Positions 1 through 7,206 of a stretch of 8,674 nucleotides of DNA are shown here, piece by piece. Origin of the DNA: an uncultured Collinsella sp. (lineage in GTDB: Bacteria; Actinomycetota; Coriobacteriia; Coriobacteriales; Coriobacteriaceae). The notes under the pieces are model-generated. The model had not been told where the DNA came from, did no database searches, and saw only the letters and a list, made by a program, of their open reading frames with translations. The number at the start of each line of letters is the position of its first letter. The stretch's first letter is position 1. A program made the translations under genes and the position numbers. The DNA is taken from positions 1-8,674 of the forward strand of contig USJQ01000034.1 of NCBI GenBank assembly GCA_900554985.1. Direction: 5' to 3'.

Positions 1-50
1 ACGCTACGGCGCCGCCCCAGATCTATGCTCTTCCCGTCCACGTCCCTCGC
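1..50. other. Probable sequencing-adapter remnant at the contig end
   Basis: Read on the plus strand, the first 32 bases align without gaps to the Illumina P5/TruSeq universal adapter (recalled from memory, starting at its second base) with about 24 identities. The matches include the exact blocks TACGGCG (5-11) and AGATCTA (19-25), at the same spacing as in the adapter. The match continues less well, with small gaps, through CTCTT, CCC, CCACG and CCTC to about base 50. The final adapter bases (TTCCGATCT) are not recognisable. The same stretch translates in the mfd frame to residues unlike any Mfd. I infer low-quality adapter read-through assembled into the contig, not genomic DNA. Confidence 0.75.
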
Positions 51-2372
51 GTTGTCGATGCCGCTCTCCACGATGGTCGTGGCGATGAGCACGTCGATCG
101 TGCCCTCGGCAAACGCCTTGAGCGCGCGCTTTTGCTGCGCCGGGGTGCGGAAGCGGCTGAGCACTTCGACCTCGAGGCCAAACGGGGCAAAGCGCTCAAA
201 GAACGTCTCGTAGTGCTGCTGGGCCAGAATGGTCGTGGGGCAGAGCACCATGACTTGGCGGCCGGAGTCCACGCACTTAAACGCCGCGCGCAGGGCAACC
301 TCGGTCTTGCCAAAACCCACGTCGCCGCACAGCAGGCGGTCCATGGGCTTGGGCGCCTCCATATCGGCCTTAATGTCGGCGATGGCCTCCAGCTGGTCGC
401 GCGTCTCGTCGTAAGGAAAGCTCTCCTCCATCTCGATCTGCTCGGGCGTGTCAGGCGGGCAGGCGATACCCGCGATTGATGAGCGGCGCGTATACAGGTC
501 GACCAGGTCAAACGCCAGCTTTTTGGCGTTCTTGCGCGCCTTGTTGGTGGCGCGCGTCCAGTCGGCGGTGTTGAGCCTGGTCAGGCGCGGTTTGTCGCCG
601 TCGGGGCCAACATAGCGCGTGATGCGGTCGACCTGCTCGAGCGGCACGTAGAGCTTGTCGCCGTCGGCATATTCCAGCAAAAAGTAGTCGCGCTCTTTGC
701 CGCCCACTTCCTGACGCGCAATCTCGCTAAAGAGTGCGATGCCGTGAGTGGCGTGCACCACGTAGTCGCCCGGCTTAAACGGGAAGGTGATCTGCGTAAT
801 GTCCACCTTGCGGCGGCTGCGCGCGCGGTTGGCATCCATACGGGCGTTGAGGTCGGCGATCGAGAACACGGCCAGGTTGGCATCGGGCACCACCACGCCC
901 TGCGGCAGGGCGGCATCGACAAAGGTCACGCGCCCGCGCGAGATGGTGGGCACGGCGGCACCGGCGGCAGCCTGGGCCGCGCCCGCCTCGAGCGAGCGGG
1001 CGTTGAGTGCGTCGGCCTTACGCTCGCGAATGGAAACGTGGGCCTCCTGGCGTGCGGCACGGTCGGTGGAATCCGCCGCTGCCACGCGCACGCGGTCGCC
1101 GATAGCGCCGGCATTTTCGGGCGCCGCGGTCAGCGATTCCTCAAAGGTAATGCCCTCGTCGCCAAAGGTGAGCTCCATCGACTCACGCGCGCCGCGGTCG
1201 GGAATGGCAAACACGCAGGCATAGCGCTTGCCCACGACCTCCTGGATGCGCGTCATAAAACGGTTGTCCGAGCCTGCGATGGCAGGCTGCTCAATCTTGA
1301 GCTCGGCCGTCACCGCGCCGCCGGCACGAATGAGGCTTACGTAGTTCAGGCGCTGCTGGGCACCAAAATCGAGCTGTTGAGCGCGCACGTACAGACCGTC
1401 CAGGCGGTCAATCCCCGCCTCGCCGGCACGCGCCTCGATATCCTCGTAGGCACGCAGGCAGTCGTCGAACAGCGAGCGCGGCTCGGATAGAACCACGAGC
1501 GCCTTGCCGCTCACGTGCGCCAGCGGGCTTACGGTCTGGCCGTACATCACCGGCAAAAAGCGGTCGAGCTCGGGCGTGACGATACGCGCATCCACCATCT
1601 CGAGCAGCGCTGCCAGCTTGCTATCGTCCTGGCTGGCGCGATAGAGCGCCACATGCATGTTGTGGACGGCCTCGTCGGTAAGCGCCAACTCGCGGCACGG
1701 GAAGATCTCGATACTGTCCTCGTTGCCAATGGTCTGCCCCGTGGAGCTCACCATGCGGCGGATGCGGTCAATCTCGTCGCCAAAGAACTCGATGCGCACG
1801 GGCGCCTTTTCCTGTGCGGGAAACACCTCGACGGTGTCGCCGTGCACGCGGAACAGACCGGGCGCGTCGGCGGCGCCGGCATTGGTGTAGCCCATGCCCA
1901 CCAGGCGCTGCGGCACCTCGTCAAAAGGAATCTCCTCGCCCACCGCAAAAGTGGTGGACTCCCAGTAGCGACTCTCGACCGGCGGCACGCAGCGCAGCAG
2001 CGCACGGGCCGAGGCAACCATGATGCAGTTGTCCCCGCGCACGATGCGCCCCAGAGCCTCGCAGCGCTGCGCCACCACGGCGTCGTCGGGCGCCTGCTCG
2101 CGCCACGGATAGTCCTTGCGCTCGGGAAAGCGGCACACGTGTGCCAGGCCCACGTAGGCGGCAAGGCTGCGCGCGGCGCGATCGGCCGCGTCCTCGCCAC
2201 TCACGATATAGACCGTCGGTCGCGGACGGCGCGCAAACTGGGCGGCCGCCATAAGCGTACGGCCCGACTGCGACACGGCCAGCGTCACGTCCTCGCCGGC
2301 ATCGAGTCCGGCCTCGACGGTCTGCAAGGCCTCGGCAGTGTAGAGCTGCGCGGCTATACGGTGAATGAGCAT
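1..2372 (-). CDS. mfd: Mfd, transcription-repair coupling factor (3' end missing, left end chimeric)
   Basis: Mfd binds RNA polymerase stalled at DNA lesions, removes it with a DNA translocase motor, and recruits UvrA for nucleotide excision repair. The ATG at 2372 follows GGAGG with 6-7 bases between, which fixes the start. About 790 codons are visible, against 1,150-1,200 residues in the whole family. Visible parts: an N-terminal UvrB-like module (about 1-350); a D3 region with an Ala/Arg-rich low-complexity stretch (about 414-475); the CarD-like RNA-polymerase-interacting domain (about 530-590, containing PGDYVVHATHGIALF); and the first translocase lobe with Walker A GDVGFGKTE (catalytic Lys689), PTTILAQQHYE and SRFRT. 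After GTIDVL (about 757-762) the protein jumps to ATTIVESGID, a motif of the second lobe. The DEEQ box, the TAT motif and about 150 residues between are absent, and the last roughly 16 codons lie in adapter-like sequence. The gene is probably intact in the organism and broken only in this assembly. Confidence 0.95.
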   Translation of the reverse strand, partial: MLIHRIAAQLYTAEALQTVEAGLDAGEDVTLAVSQSGRTLMAAAQFARRPRPTVYIVSGEDAADRAARSLAAYVGLAHVCRFPERKDYPWREQAPDDAVVAQRCEALGRIVRGDNCIMVASARALLRCVPPVESRYWESTTFAVGEEIPFDEVPQRLVGMGYTNAGAADAPGLFRVHGDTVEVFPAQEKAPVRIEFFGDEIDRIRRMVSSTGQTIGNEDSIEIFPCRELALTDEAVHNMHVALYRASQDDSKLAALLEMVDARIVTPELDRFLPVMYGQTVSPLAHVSGKALVVLSEPRSLFDDCLRAYEDIEARAGEAGIDRLDGLYVRAQQLDFGAQQRLNYVSLIRAGGAVTAELKIEQPAIAGSDNRFMTRIQEVVGKRYACVFAIPDRGARESMELTFGDEGITFEESLTAAPENAGAIGDRVRVAAADSTDRAARQEAHVSIRERKADALNARSLEAGAAQAAAGAAVPTISRGRVTFVDAALPQGVVVPDANLAVFSIADLNARMDANRARSRRKVDITQITFPFKPGDYVVHATHGIALFSEIARQEVGGKERDYFLLEYADGDKLYVPLEQVDRITRYVGPDGDKPRLTRLNTADWTRATNKARKNAKKLAFDLVDLYTRRSSIAGIACPPDTPEQIEMEESFPYDETRDQLEAIADIKADMEAPKPMDRLLCGDVGFGKTEVALRAAFKCVDSGRQVMVLCPTTILAQQHYETFFERFAPFGLEVEVLSRFRTPAQQKRALKAFAEGTIDVLIATTIVESGIDNARDVDGKSIDLGRRRS

Positions 2373-2397
2373 GCTGTTCCTCCGGCATTGCAACGCC

Positions 2398-2425
2398 AAA
2401 AGCCCGCCGAGGCATGCTCGGCGGG
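2398..2425 (-). terminator. Hairpin with short T-run between nth and mfd
   Basis: A perfect 9-bp inverted repeat, CCCGCCGAG (2403-2411) and CTCGGCGGG (2417-2425), encloses a 5-base loop. On the minus strand it is followed by C and four Ts (2401-2398). It lies about 105 bases after the nth stop codon and only about 26 bases before the mfd start codon. It could end the nth transcript. Because no room remains for a promoter between it and mfd, transcripts reaching mfd may have to read through it. The T-run is short, so termination may be partial. The DNA shows the repeat; the function is inferred. Confidence 0.6.
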
Positions 2426-2529
2426 TCGTTCGTCAAATTCGTTGCCTGTCATGGTAGCGCATGGAGAGGACTCCAGCTCAAGCGCGTGCCCAGCCCCGCA
2501 AAAAACGCCAGACGAAGATGCGTTCCGCC

Positions 2530-3183
2530 CTACCCCGCCACCCGTACGCTGGGACACAAATCTGCCAGCGGGCACTCGTCGCACTTGGGCTTACGGGCAT
2601 CGCAAATCTCGCGGCCAAAGGTGATCCACTGGTGATTGACCGACTCCCAATACTCGTGCGGCAAGATCTTGAGCAGATCCTGCTCGGTCTTGAGCGGCTC
2701 TTTGGCGTGCGTCTTGGGACTCAGCATCAGGCGGTGCGCGATGCGGTTGACGTGCGTATCCACCGCGATGCCGTACCCCACGTTGAGCACGATGTTCGCC
2801 GTCTTGCGTCCCACGCCCGGCAGCTTCACGAGTTCCTTCATGTCGGCCGGCACCTCGCCGCCATAGTCGGCGACGATCATCTGCGCGGCCTCCACGGCGT
2901 GCTTGGCCTTGCTCTTATAAAAGCCGAGTGACTTGATGGTGTCTGCCACGTCAGCCACACTCGCCCCGGCCATGGCCTCGGGCGTGGGCCACTGGGCAAA
3001 CAGCTTCGGCGTCACCTTGTTGACCTGCGCGTCGGTCGTTTGCGCCGAGAGCAACACCGCGATCAGCAGGCGGAAGGGATTCTCGTGGTCCAAAAAGCAC
3101 TCGACCGGGCCATAGCGACGGTTGAGGCGCTCACACACCTCAACGGCGCGCTCGCGTTTGGCGGCATTGGTCTCGCGTGGCAT
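2530..3183 (-). CDS. nth: Endonuclease III (Nth), base-excision repair DNA glycosylase/AP lyase
   Basis: Nth removes oxidised pyrimidines such as thymine glycol from DNA and nicks the resulting abasic site. The protein has 217 residues, close to the family norm of about 210-220. The ATG at 3183 follows GAGGAG by 5 bases; an in-frame start 24 bases upstream lacks such a site. Visible features: LLSAQTTDAQVNK (44-56); the helix-hairpin-helix LPGVGRKTAN (121-130) with the Schiff-base Lys127; the catalytic Asp142 in VDTHVNR; and four iron-sulfur ligands Cys194, Cys201, Cys204 and Cys210 in the classic C-x6-C-x2-C-x5-C spacing. The Lys-to-Asp distance is 15 residues rather than the 18 of E. coli Nth, so a surface loop is shortened. 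It sits 63 bases after the ABC exporter gene with no clear terminator between, so they may share a transcript. Mfd follows after a hairpin. Confidence 0.96.
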   Translation of the reverse strand: MPRETNAAKRERAVEVCERLNRRYGPVECFLDHENPFRLLIAVLLSAQTTDAQVNKVTPKLFAQWPTPEAMAGASVADVADTIKSLGFYKSKAKHAVEAAQMIVADYGGEVPADMKELVKLPGVGRKTANIVLNVGYGIAVDTHVNRIAHRLMLSPKTHAKEPLKTEQDLLKILPHEYWESVNHQWITFGREICDARKPKCDECPLADLCPSVRVAG

Positions 3184-3202
3184 AACGACTCCTCGGCTCA
3201 AC

Positions 3203-3234
3203 GGCACAATAAACTTATGGGCACAATTGTCCCA
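3203..3234 (-). promoter_or_regulatory. Near-palindrome and direct repeat upstream of nth
   Basis: The 63-bp gap between the ABC exporter gene and nth holds an imperfect 17-bp palindrome at 3218-3234: TGGG, one extra C, the self-complementary ACAATTGT, then CCCA. It also holds an 8-bp direct repeat, GGCACAAT, at 3203-3210 and 3220-3227, a 17-bp offset. The patch is AT-richer than the flanking genes. This could be a protein-binding site or part of an nth promoter, but I cannot assign convincing -35 and -10 boxes. Low confidence in function; the repeats themselves are plain in the sequence. Confidence 0.3.
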
Positions 3235-3246
3235 CGTCCGAGACGT

Positions 3247-5049
3247 TTACGCCTCCAAGAATGCGCCGGTCTGACGGCTCCACAGGCTCGCGTACTCGCC
3301 ACCCGCCTCGACGAGCTGCACATGCGTGCCGTCCTCGACGATCTCGCCATCCGCCAGTACCACGATGCGGTCAAGCGCCGCCACGGTGGACAGGCGGTGC
3401 GCCACCACAATGGAGGTGCGGCCGCGCATCAGATTCTCGAGCGCCTCCTGCACCAACGCCTCGGACTCGCTGTCCAAGGCAGACGTCGCCTCGTCGAGCA
3501 CCAGAATCGGCGCGTCGGTTAGGATGGCGCGGGCGATAGCCACGCGCTGACGCTGACCGCCAGAGAGCTTGACGCCGCGCTCGCCCACCATAGTGTCAAA
3601 GCCACGGGGCAAGCGGTCGATAAACTCGGTCGCATTAGCCAAGCGAGCCGCCTCGCGAATCTGCTCATCAGTGGCGTTGGGACGACCGTAGGCAATGTTT
3701 TCGCGAATGGAGCGGTGGAACAGCAGCGCCTCCTGCGGCACGTAGGCAACCTGACGGCGCAGGCTCTGCTGCGTGCAGCGCGAGACGTCCTGGCCGTCCA
3801 CGAGCACGCGGCCGCCCTGTACATCGTCCAGGCGCAACAACAACTTGGTGAGCGTCGTCTTGCCCGAGCCCGATTTGCCCACCAGGCCCACGCGCTGGCC
3901 CGCCGCCACATGAAGTGTCAGGTCATCGAACACGCTCTCGCCCGCCGCAGCGTCACGGTACGCAAAGCTCAGCTGCTCAAAATCAATCGCGCCCTCGGTC
4001 ACTTTGAGCTCGGGGGCGTCCGGGTCATCTGCCACCAAACGTGGCTCGTCCAGCACGCGCGTCATCTCGGCCGCATCGCCGAGCGCGCGGTTGATGCGCT
4101 GCATCATGGAGCTTACGTAGTTCAGGCGCATGGTGAGGTTATAGGTGTAGGTAAAGATCATGACGAGCGAGCCGGCCGAGATGCCAAACCACGCGTTGCC
4201 GCCCGCCACGAATACGCTCACCACGGCCATGGTGATGACGATAAGACCCGAGGTCGTAAAGTTGCGCTGCATCATGGCGTGCATCGAGACCGTCTCGGCA
4301 TCGCGCGCGGCACGATCAGCGGCGTCGAACAGATCACGTTCAAAGTCCTCGCGCCCGCAGGTCTTGACGGCCAAGATGTTCGTGACCGCGTCGGACAGCA
4401 CTCCCGACAGTTTGTTCTGAGCGGCGGACGTCGCGGCCGAAAGCGGCATGATGCGCTTGTACATAAGCCAGACAAACGCAATGTAGACGACCATAATGCC
4501 CACCAGGATCACGGTAAACGTCGGCACCACCGGTGCGAGCGCCGCCACCGTGCAGACAACCGAGGTGATGGTGGGAATGAGCGAATACACCGTCACGTCT
4601 ACCAGCCCCGTATAGCCGCTCATAAAACGGCTCGTCTGGCTCACAAGCGATCCGCCAAAGCGGCTGGTGTGAAATGTCATGGATTGATTGGAGAGCGTGT
4701 CAAAGCACAGGCGCGCCAAGTGATAGTTGCCCGCAATCTCGAGCTTGTAGACGGTGTAGTCCTGCAGCTTGGAGAGGATCTGGCCCACTAGGTTAACGAG
4801 CACGAGCGCCAGAATGTAGGGACCAAAGACCTCAAACACCTGGTCGCCCGCCACGGGGCCGGCTTGAACGCGGTCGACAATGAGGGCCATCACATAGGTA
4901 TTGGCAAACGTCAGCAAAAAGATGTAGCCCGCCGACCAGAACACCGAGAGAAAGACAAGCAGCGGCTTCGTGCGCGTGACGTCCCAAAAACGCTGTAGCG
5001 TGCGGCGCACGGTGGAGCGTTTCAGCGGACTGGTGCTTCTCTGAGACAT
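3247..5049 (-). CDS. ABC exporter half-transporter (membrane domain fused to ATPase)
   Basis: A 600-residue type IV ABC exporter of the MsbA/LmrA/MdlB kind, expected to work as a homodimer in the cytoplasmic membrane and to export an unknown substrate (drug, lipid or peptide). Six hydrophobic membrane segments can be seen: about 30-57, 75-93, two within 155-205 and two within 270-320. The ATPase domain follows from about 350: Walker A GKSGSGKTT with Lys397, Q-loop YVPQE, signature LSGGQ (495-499), Walker B ILVLDEATS with Asp519 and catalytic Glu520, D-loop SALD, and H-loop His551. All ATPase residues are intact. The ATG at 5049 is preceded by AAAGGAAG and is preferred over two in-frame starts upstream (5103 and 5085) that lack a ribosome site. 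A terminator separates it from rmuC, so it probably has its own promoter in 5050-5121, although I cannot point to good boxes. No partner gene is adjacent, so it is unlikely to be half of a heterodimer. Confidence 0.95.
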   Translation of the reverse strand: MSQRSTSPLKRSTVRRTLQRFWDVTRTKPLLVFLSVFWSAGYIFLLTFANTYVMALIVDRVQAGPVAGDQVFEVFGPYILALVLVNLVGQILSKLQDYTVYKLEIAGNYHLARLCFDTLSNQSMTFHTSRFGGSLVSQTSRFMSGYTGLVDVTVYSLIPTITSVVCTVAALAPVVPTFTVILVGIMVVYIAFVWLMYKRIMPLSAATSAAQNKLSGVLSDAVTNILAVKTCGREDFERDLFDAADRAARDAETVSMHAMMQRNFTTSGLIVITMAVVSVFVAGGNAWFGISAGSLVMIFTYTYNLTMRLNYVSSMMQRINRALGDAAEMTRVLDEPRLVADDPDAPELKVTEGAIDFEQLSFAYRDAAAGESVFDDLTLHVAAGQRVGLVGKSGSGKTTLTKLLLRLDDVQGGRVLVDGQDVSRCTQQSLRRQVAYVPQEALLFHRSIRENIAYGRPNATDEQIREAARLANATEFIDRLPRGFDTMVGERGVKLSGGQRQRVAIARAILTDAPILVLDEATSALDSESEALVQEALENLMRGRTSIVVAHRLSTVAALDRIVVLADGEIVEDGTHVQLVEAGGEYASLWSRQTGAFLEA

Positions 5050-5125
5050 GGGCTTCCTTTCGCGTCTGATAGGGCGAAACGCCATTGTTGCACATTGGAG
5101 CACGCTTCAGACAAGTGCGATACGA

Positions 5126-5165
5126 AAAGCGGTGGGGCGCCCGCGTTTGCGCCAGTGCCCCACCG
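5126..5165 (-). terminator. Intrinsic terminator downstream of rmuC
   Basis: A perfect 9-bp stem, CGGTGGGGC and GCCCCACCG on the minus strand (5157-5165 and 5130-5138), has an 18-base loop that could fold further through GCG/CGC. Four Ts follow at once (5129-5126). It starts 12 bases after the rmuC TAA. Position, GC-rich stem and T-run all fit a factor-independent terminator for rmuC, isolating it from the ABC exporter gene. Confidence 0.75.
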
Positions 5166-5176
5166 TCTTGTTGCAA

Positions 5177-6532
5177 TTAGTCCTCGTCTTCTTGGTCTGT
5201 GGGAAGGCCCGCGGGCGTGAGTCCCAAGATCTCATCGGCTTGGTCGGCGTCTTCCAGCGCGTCGATGTCCTTGAGCTTGCGCTCCATGACGTTGGTGCGC
5301 GTGGTGATGATACCCTCGACCGTTTTGCCCGCGGTCTCGATCTGCTGCTGGGCGCGGCGCAGCGCCTTTTGATAGCGCGGCAGCTCGGCCTTGACGGCGG
5401 AGAGCACGCGCAGCACGTCGTCGGTACGTTTTTGCAACTTAAACGTCTGATAGCTCATCTGCAGACTGTTGAGGATGGCCGCCATGGTGCTGGGACCGGC
5501 AACGTTGACGTGATAGTCGCGACCCAGGGTCTCGATAAGCCCGGGGCGGCTGACGACCTCGGCGTACAGGCCCTCAAAAGGCACGAACAGAATGCCAAAG
5601 TTGGTCGTCGCGGGCACGCTCAGGTACTTTTCGCAGATGTCCTTTGCCTCGCGCTTCACCATAGTGTCAAGCGTCTTGCGCGCGGCGGCGACGGCATCCG
5701 CGTCGCCCGACTCCTGGGCATCGAGCAGATGCTCGTACGCGTCGCCCGGGAATTTGGAGTCAATCGGCAGCAGTACGGGGTCGCCCTCGTCTACCGGCAG
5801 CTTGACGGCAAACTCAACGCGCTCCGAGGCGCCGGGCTTGGTGGCGACGTTTTCCAGATACTGGTCGGGCGTGAGAATGTCCGCCAGGATCGCGCCCAGC
5901 TGCACCTCGCCCAAAATGCCGCGCGCCTTGACGTTACCCAGCACGCGCTTAAGGTCGCCCACGCCAGTGGCGATAGATTGCATGTCGCCCAGGCCCTTGT
6001 ACACGGCCTCGAGCTGGTCGCTCACCTGCTTAAACGATGCAGACAGACGGTCGTTGAGCGTGCGAGAGAGCTTCTCGTCCACCGTCGCGCGCATCTGATC
6101 GAGCTGCACGTTGTTGTCTTTGCGGATGGCGCCCAGCTGAGCATCGACCGTCTCGCGCACCTTGTCCAGGCGATGCTCGATGCCCTCGCGATTGGCGCCG
6201 AGCTGTTGGGCCGTCTCACGGCGCAGGTCATCCATCCGGTCACCAGCTTGCGAGAACTCGCGTGCGATGGCCAGGTAACGTTGCTGCTCCACGGCCGCAT
6301 CGGTCGTCTGCTGCTGCGCGATGGCATTGGCCGTGCGGCGTGTTTCGGCCAGCGCGACGTTCAGGGCATCGAGCGCGTTGTTGGCCTGCTCGAGTGCTGC
6401 CAGCGTTTCCGCGCTACTGTCGCCACGCTCCCGCAACTCGGCACGAAGGCCCTTGAGCTGCAGGGCGCAAGCCACAGCACCCCCCACCGCCACCAAGGCG
6501 ATCACAACAAGCACAATATCAATAGCAGACAT
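5177..6532 (-). CDS. rmuC: RmuC family DNA-recombination protein
   Basis: RmuC proteins limit recombination-driven inversions at short inverted repeats; a nuclease-like core suggests action on DNA structures, but the biochemistry is poorly defined. The protein has 451 residues, usual for the family. Visible: one N-terminal membrane anchor (about 4-24); a long, highly charged and Gln-rich coiled coil (about 25-195); and the RmuC core (about 205-400) with GILGEVQLG at 205, VEFAVKLP, and LPIDSKFP, whose Asp258 and Lys260 resemble the D-x-K part of a PD-(D/E)xK nuclease. Further family motifs are ILFVPFEGLYAEV and AGPSTMAAILNSLQM. The C-terminus is acidic (ends EDED). The ATG at 6532 follows GGAG by 4 bases and starts just ahead of the anchor; an upstream in-frame start at 6565 lacks a site. 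It is followed by a clear terminator. Confidence 0.95.
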   Translation of the reverse strand: MSAIDIVLVVIALVAVGGAVACALQLKGLRAELRERGDSSAETLAALEQANNALDALNVALAETRRTANAIAQQQTTDAAVEQQRYLAIAREFSQAGDRMDDLRRETAQQLGANREGIEHRLDKVRETVDAQLGAIRKDNNVQLDQMRATVDEKLSRTLNDRLSASFKQVSDQLEAVYKGLGDMQSIATGVGDLKRVLGNVKARGILGEVQLGAILADILTPDQYLENVATKPGASERVEFAVKLPVDEGDPVLLPIDSKFPGDAYEHLLDAQESGDADAVAAARKTLDTMVKREAKDICEKYLSVPATTNFGILFVPFEGLYAEVVSRPGLIETLGRDYHVNVAGPSTMAAILNSLQMSYQTFKLQKRTDDVLRVLSAVKAELPRYQKALRRAQQQIETAGKTVEGIITTRTNVMERKLKDIDALEDADQADEILGLTPAGLPTDQEDED

Positions 6533-6573
6533 AGACTCCGCCCAACAAACCCAATCGAGCACCAATCAAAACC

Positions 6574-6586
6574 GCGATCAATCTTA
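6574..6586 (-). promoter_or_regulatory. Possible -10 box for rmuC
   Basis: On the minus strand TAAGAT (6586-6581) resembles the consensus -10 box TATAAT and lies about 50 bases before the rmuC ATG, leaving a leader of roughly 40 bases. The sequence 16-18 bases further upstream (around GTGATC) is a poor -35 box. Position and composition are suitable, but the match is weak. Confidence 0.25.
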
Positions 6587-6656
6587 CCCCGCCATACACA
6601 CGGATCACTCACTGCGTTGCAGACAAATTTCTCTTAGAGCCGCGGGCGCTAAAACG

Positions 6657-7091
6657 CTAGCTCTCCCAGCCGGCGCGGATGGTTGTTATGACGTCACCTA
6701 GGCGCTGGCCCAGGGCCGCTAGATGTTGGAGCACCTCGTTGGGCGATGCACCGTTGAGGATGCACGTGAGGGCATACGACGCCAGAAAGATGGCCGCAAG
6801 CCCCAACGGGACGAGCACGATCATCGCCAAGGTGCGCAGGCGCTGGCCCACGCGGCGACGACGCGCACGACGCTTGTCGAACGCGAGCTCCTGCGCATAT
6901 GAATCTTGCTGTACGGAATAGGCCTCTGGTGCCGATTCGCACCCGGGCACAGCTGCAGGTACAGCAGCGGGCACGACATTTTGCGCAAAGGGCTGGACTG
7001 CCGCCCCTTGCATTTGTATCTCCATGAGTCGTTGCTGCTGACGCAGCATGCGCTCAGCTTGTTGCTGCGGAGTCTCAAGAAACAGATCCAT
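6657..7091 (-). CDS. Unrecognised small single-pass membrane protein
   Basis: I do not recognise this 144-residue protein. From the N-terminus it shows a Gln-rich, probably helical stretch (8-28, with QQQ twice); a Pro/Ala/Val linker with PAAVPAAVP (41-49); a strongly basic patch (73-86, KRRARRRR then VGQRLR); one hydrophobic membrane segment (about 88-112); and an amphipathic C-terminal tail of about 32 residues. By the positive-inside rule the basic patch should keep the N-terminal part in the cytoplasm and the short tail outside. There is no signal-peptide cleavage pattern. The ATG at 7091 has GGAGG five to six bases upstream and is preferred over an in-frame TTG at 7103, which would place that site inside the gene. 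Codon use resembles the neighbours. It lies alone between rubrerythrin and rmuC with gaps of 216 and 124 bp, so context does not suggest a function. Confidence 0.8.
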   Translation of the reverse strand: MDLFLETPQQQAERMLRQQQRLMEIQMQGAAVQPFAQNVVPAAVPAAVPGCESAPEAYSVQQDSYAQELAFDKRRARRRRVGQRLRTLAMIVLVPLGLAAIFLASYALTCILNGASPNEVLQHLAALGQRLGDVITTIRAGWES

Positions 7092-7206
7092 GCTGGCCTC
7101 CAAAATCGGAGCATTCGACGCTTACGACCAGCATCCCGCACCGCCATGACCGCGACAACGCAATCGCCGGCAATAGCTACAAAGTTTCTTTTGCTCAAAA
7201 GCTGTC

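Noticed and set aside
2495..2505. Run of six Ts on the minus strand 25-35 bases after the nth stop codon
   Set aside because: No stable hairpin precedes it, so it does not qualify as an intrinsic terminator.
1515..4791. Other long plus-strand open frames (1515-2624 and 3715-4791)
   Set aside because: Both are shadows of mfd and of the ABC exporter gene. Their translations are low-complexity and His/Arg-rich, without family motifs.
5048..6637. Long plus-strand open frame (529 codons) opposite rmuC
   Set aside because: It is antisense to a clear RmuC gene, encodes His/Arg/Leu-rich sequence with no recognisable domain, and is explained by the high third-position GC of the real gene.
6634..6652. 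GC-rich inverted repeat with one mismatch just after the small membrane protein gene
   Set aside because: It can form a 7-bp stem with an A-G mismatch and a 3-base loop, but neither strand has a T-run after it, so I do not call a terminator.
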